Shown here piece by piece: positions 61,248-64,000 of a DNA stretch of 64,000 nt. Within the stretch, counting starts at the first letter, position 1, and each line of letters opens with the position of its first letter. The notes below the pieces were generated by a model. It was not told the origin of the DNA. It did no database searches and saw only the letters and a program-made list of their open reading frames with translations. The DNA is from Pararhizobium sp. Its GTDB lineage: Bacteria; Pseudomonadota; Alphaproteobacteria; Rhizobiales; Rhizobiaceae. The position numbers and the translations under genes are program-made. Location of the stretch: assembly GCA_030655075.1 (NCBI GenBank), contig JAURWE010000109.1, forward strand, positions 1 through 64,000, given 5' to 3'.

Positions 61248-64000
61248 ATGAGTTCGCAGATCATGCCGTCCACTGCCGTTTCAACGCCGTTTGTTGCTGC
61301 CCGAAGTCTTGCCGATTCCATGGATTGGCACAGCTCGCCGTTGGGTGACAAGGCCTCCTGGCCGTCGATTCTGACAGCCACGCTGAACCTGGCGCTTGAT
61401 TCCCCGACACAGATCGTTCTCTTCTGGGGACCCGATTACGTGGCGCTCTACAACGACGCCTATGCCCCCACCATCGGCGACAAACACCCGCAGGCCTTCG
61501 GCCGCCCGGCCAGCGAAAACTGGACCGAACTCTGGGACGACCTGAAGGCGCTGCTCGATCAGGTGCGCGAGACCGGCGAACCGATTATTGCCAAGGACCG
61601 GCCGTTCGAGATCATGCGGCATGGTTTCCTGGAAGAGGTGACGTTCGACATCGCCTATTCGGCCGCCCGCGACGAGACCGGCGCGGTTGCCGGCGTCATG
61701 TGCATGGTCAGCGAAACGACCGACCGGGTGCGCTTCGAGCGCGAGCTGCGCGAAAGCGAGGCGCGTTTTCGCAACATGGCCGACAACGCGCCCGTGATGA
61801 TGTGGATCACCAATGCAGAGGGCTATTGCACCTATCTCAACAGTTCCTGGTATGCCTATACAGGCCAAAGGCCTGAGGAGGCTGAAGGCTTCGGCTGGCT
61901 GGACGCCACGCATCCGGATGACCGTGCCCGGGCAGAAGCCGATTTTCTCGCGGCCAATACCAAGGGCGAAGGCTTCCGGACCGAATATCGCCTGCGCCGC
62001 TATGATGGCGTTTATCGGTGGGCAATCGATGCGGCCGAGCCCCGGCTTTCGCGCGATGGCACGTTTCTTGGCTATATCGGCTCGGTCATCGACATCGACG
62101 AGCGGCATGATGCGGAACAAAAACTGCGTGAAAGCGAAGGCCAGCTGAAGGCGATCACCAATTCGATCGACCAGATGATCTGGTCGACGCGGCCCGACGG
62201 GTTTCATGACTACTACAACGACCGCTGGTACGAGTTCACCGGCGTTCCCTATGGTTCGACGGACGGCGAGGCGTGGAACGGCATGTTCCATCCGGACGAT
62301 CAGGCGCGTGCCTGGGCGGTTTGGACAAAATGCCTGGCCACTGGCGAGCCCTACCATATCGAATACCGGTTGCGGCATCATTCGGGGACCTATCGTTGGG
62401 TCATCGGCCGGGCCAACAGCGTCCGCGACGAAGAGGGCCGGATCACCCGCTGGTACGGTACATGCACCGATATCCACGAGCTGAAGGCCGCCGAACTGCA
62501 GCGTTCGGCCACGCTCGGTTTCCAGGAAGAAATCCGCCTGCTTCATGATCCGGCCGACATCGCCTTTGCGGCAACGAAGATGCTCGGCGAGTTCATGAAT
62601 GTCAGCCGGGCGGGTTATGGCACCATCGATCCGAAGGCCGAGACCATCACCATCGAGCGGGACTGGAATGCACCGGGCGTGCAGAGCCTGGCGGGCGTGC
62701 TGCACTTCCGCGATTACGGCAGCTATATCGAAGACCTGAAGCGCGGCGAAACCGTCGTTTTTGCCGATGCGGAGCTTGATGAGCGGACCGCGAGCACGGC
62801 CGAGGCGTTGAAGAACATCAGCGCGCAATCTGTCGTCAACATGCCGGTCACCGAGCAGGACGGTCTGGTGGCGCTGCTCTATCTCAACCACGCTTCCGCC
62901 CGCCTTTGGACCGAGGACGAGCTGCGCTTCATCCGCGAGATCGCCGAGCAGACCCGCCATGCGGCTGAGCGGCGGCGGGTGGAAAACGAACTGCGCGATC
63001 TCACTATTTCTCTCGAGCAGCAGGTGACCGAGCGCACGGCGGCGCTGATGAAATCCGAGGAGACGCTGCGGCAATCCATGAAGATGGAGGCCGTCGGGCA
63101 ACTGACCGGCGGCATCGCCCATGACTTCAACAATATGCTGGCGATCGTCATCAGCGGCCTCAATCTGCTGCAGCGAAAACTGCGCCGGGGCGAGACCGAT
63201 GTCGACCGGTTCATCGACGGTGCGATGGAGGGCGCGCAGAAGGCGGCATCGCTGACGCAGCGGCTTCTGGCCTTCTCTCGGCAGCAGCCCTTAGCGCCCG
63301 AACCGATCGACGGCAACCGGATGATCGCCTCGATGAACGACCTTTTGACCCGGACCCTGGGCGAGCATATCCGCATCGAGACGGTGCTGTTTGCCGGGCT
63401 GTGGAAAACGAAGGCCGACCCGGCGCAGCTTGAAAATGCCGTCATCAATCTGGCCGTCAACGCCCGCGACGCCATGCCTGATGGTGGCAGGCTGACGATC
63501 GAGACGGCGAATGCGCAGGTCGATGAGAAATACGCCCGCGAATACGATATCGCCACCGGCCACTATGTGGTGATCGCGGTCAGCGATACGGGCCAGGGCA
63601 TGACGCCCGAGGTGATGAAGAAGGCCTTCGATCCGTTCTTCACCACCAAGAGCGTCGGCAAGGGCACCGGGCTCGGGCTCAGCCAGGTCTTCGGCTTCGT
63701 CCGCCAGACAGGCGGGCATATCAAGATATATTCGGAGACGGGCATCGGCTCGACCGTGCGGATCTATTTGCCGCGTTTCTACGGCGAGCTTGAAAATGTC
63801 GAGGCGGCAGTCCGCGCACCATCGACGCAGCCCGGACACGGGGAGCGCATTCTGGTGGTCGAGGACGAGGAGCGTGTCCGTCTCTTCACGGTGGAGGCGT
63901 TGCGGGAGCTGGGTTATACGGTGCTTTCGGCGGCTGGAGGGCCCGAAGCCCTGAAGCTGCTGGAGAGCGGCGTGCGGGTGGACCTGCTGCTGACCGATAT
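61248..64000 (+). CDS. Hybrid histidine kinase, PAS-PAS-PAS-GAF-HisKA-HATPase-REC (cut by window end)
   Basis: An uninterrupted frame of 917 codons runs to the window edge. PAS-like domains cover about residues 40-165, 170-295 and 300-425; the second and third have YxxYTG/WYEFTGV and WxIxRA-type features. A GAF domain follows (430-585). H625 in GGIAHDFNNML is the phosphoacceptor. N738 (NLAVNARDAMPDGG), DTGQGM and GTGLGLS form the ATP site. From 866, ILVVEDEERVR begins a receiver domain that is cut at LLLTDI. No membrane span, so a soluble sensor. The start lacks a clear ribosome site; ATG at 61263 is an alternative. Confidence 0.92.
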   Translation, partial: MSSQIMPSTAVSTPFVAARSLADSMDWHSSPLGDKASWPSILTATLNLALDSPTQIVLFWGPDYVALYNDAYAPTIGDKHPQAFGRPASENWTELWDDLKALLDQVRETGEPIIAKDRPFEIMRHGFLEEVTFDIAYSAARDETGAVAGVMCMVSETTDRVRFERELRESEARFRNMADNAPVMMWITNAEGYCTYLNSSWYAYTGQRPEEAEGFGWLDATHPDDRARAEADFLAANTKGEGFRTEYRLRRYDGVYRWAIDAAEPRLSRDGTFLGYIGSVIDIDERHDAEQKLRESEGQLKAITNSIDQMIWSTRPDGFHDYYNDRWYEFTGVPYGSTDGEAWNGMFHPDDQARAWAVWTKCLATGEPYHIEYRLRHHSGTYRWVIGRANSVRDEEGRITRWYGTCTDIHELKAAELQRSATLGFQEEIRLLHDPADIAFAATKMLGEFMNVSRAGYGTIDPKAETITIERDWNAPGVQSLAGVLHFRDYGSYIEDLKRGETVVFADAELDERTASTAEALKNISAQSVVNMPVTEQDGLVALLYLNHASARLWTEDELRFIREIAEQTRHAAERRRVENELRDLTISLEQQVTERTAALMKSEETLRQSMKMEAVGQLTGGIAHDFNNMLAIVISGLNLLQRKLRRGETDVDRFIDGAMEGAQKAASLTQRLLAFSRQQPLAPEPIDGNRMIASMNDLLTRTLGEHIRIETVLFAGLWKTKADPAQLENAVINLAVNARDAMPDGGRLTIETANAQVDEKYAREYDIATGHYVVIAVSDTGQGMTPEVMKKAFDPFFTTKSVGKGTGLGLSQVFGFVRQTGGHIKIYSETGIGSTVRIYLPRFYGELENVEAAVRAPSTQPGHGERILVVEDEERVRLFTVEALRELGYTVLSAAGGPEALKLLESGVRVDLLLTD

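Noticed and set aside
61281..63122. 613-codon minus-strand frame
   Set aside because: It is antisense to the hybrid histidine kinase, which has continuous domain motifs on the plus strand.

Overview
The window reads as a chromosome or large-replicon segment of an alphaproteobacterium of the Rhizobiales, probably Rhizobiaceae (Agrobacterium/Rhizobium/Ensifer/Shinella type). The DNA is GC-rich. Its gene repertoire is dominated by ABC importers, sugar-acid and polyol catabolism, GntR/LacI/SorC regulators and sulfonate scavenging. The initiator tRNA has an A29:U41 pair where most bacteria have G:C, a variant I recall from rhizobia. No insertion sequence, phage gene, CRISPR array or rRNA was seen.

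Layout. (1) 1-4838: initiator tRNA, a D-alanyl-D-alanine carboxypeptidase, a beta-carbonic anhydrase, an O-acetylhomoserine sulfhydrylase and a fatty-acid desaturase. (2) 4839-5282: decayed remains of genes, including a LivG-like ABC ATPase. (3) 5278-16749: a LacI-type regulator and a divergent eight-gene sugar-acid operon (XylD-like dehydratase, PotABCD-type importer with fused permease, aldose epimerase, FAD oxidoreductase, SDR, RraA-like protein). Three copies of one palindrome lie in its control regions. (4) 16847-20130: a chimeric metN/metI relic, then tauCBA for taurine import. (5) 20385-30346: a SorC-regulated operon with a sugar/polyol ABC importer, aldo/keto reductase, GlpD-like dehydrogenase, LsrF/DhnA-like aldolase and FGGY kinase. 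(6) 30437-37003: a dimethylglycine-dehydrogenase-like flavoprotein and a sulfur-scavenging set (SfnB-like, flavin reductase, SsuD), ending in a second two-gene chimeric relic. (7) 37000-38775: an XRE-cupin regulator divergent from an aminotransferase. (8) 38772-51331: two divergent arms with a GntR regulator, DUF1537 acid-sugar kinase, Opp-type importer, DHDPS-family aldolase, sialidase-like protein, iron alcohol dehydrogenase and PdxA2. (9) 51363-64000: a diguanylate cyclase, a TetR-controlled RND efflux pump, RecX, a MocR-type regulator, a DUF983 membrane protein and a hybrid histidine kinase cut by the window end.

The main themes are three independent catabolic modules, each with transporter, enzymes and regulator, and a dispersed sulfur regulon. 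A near-identical AT-rich element (ATAGATTTTATAGA-like) recurs upstream of metY, tauABC, sfnB and, in part, ssuD/flavin reductase. It is the best candidate here for a shared operator. The three relics look like products of deletions between neighbouring genes rather than of transposition.

No homology search could be run. Family calls rest on motifs and on remembered family sequences. Substrates of the catabolic operons are inferred from enzyme class and context.
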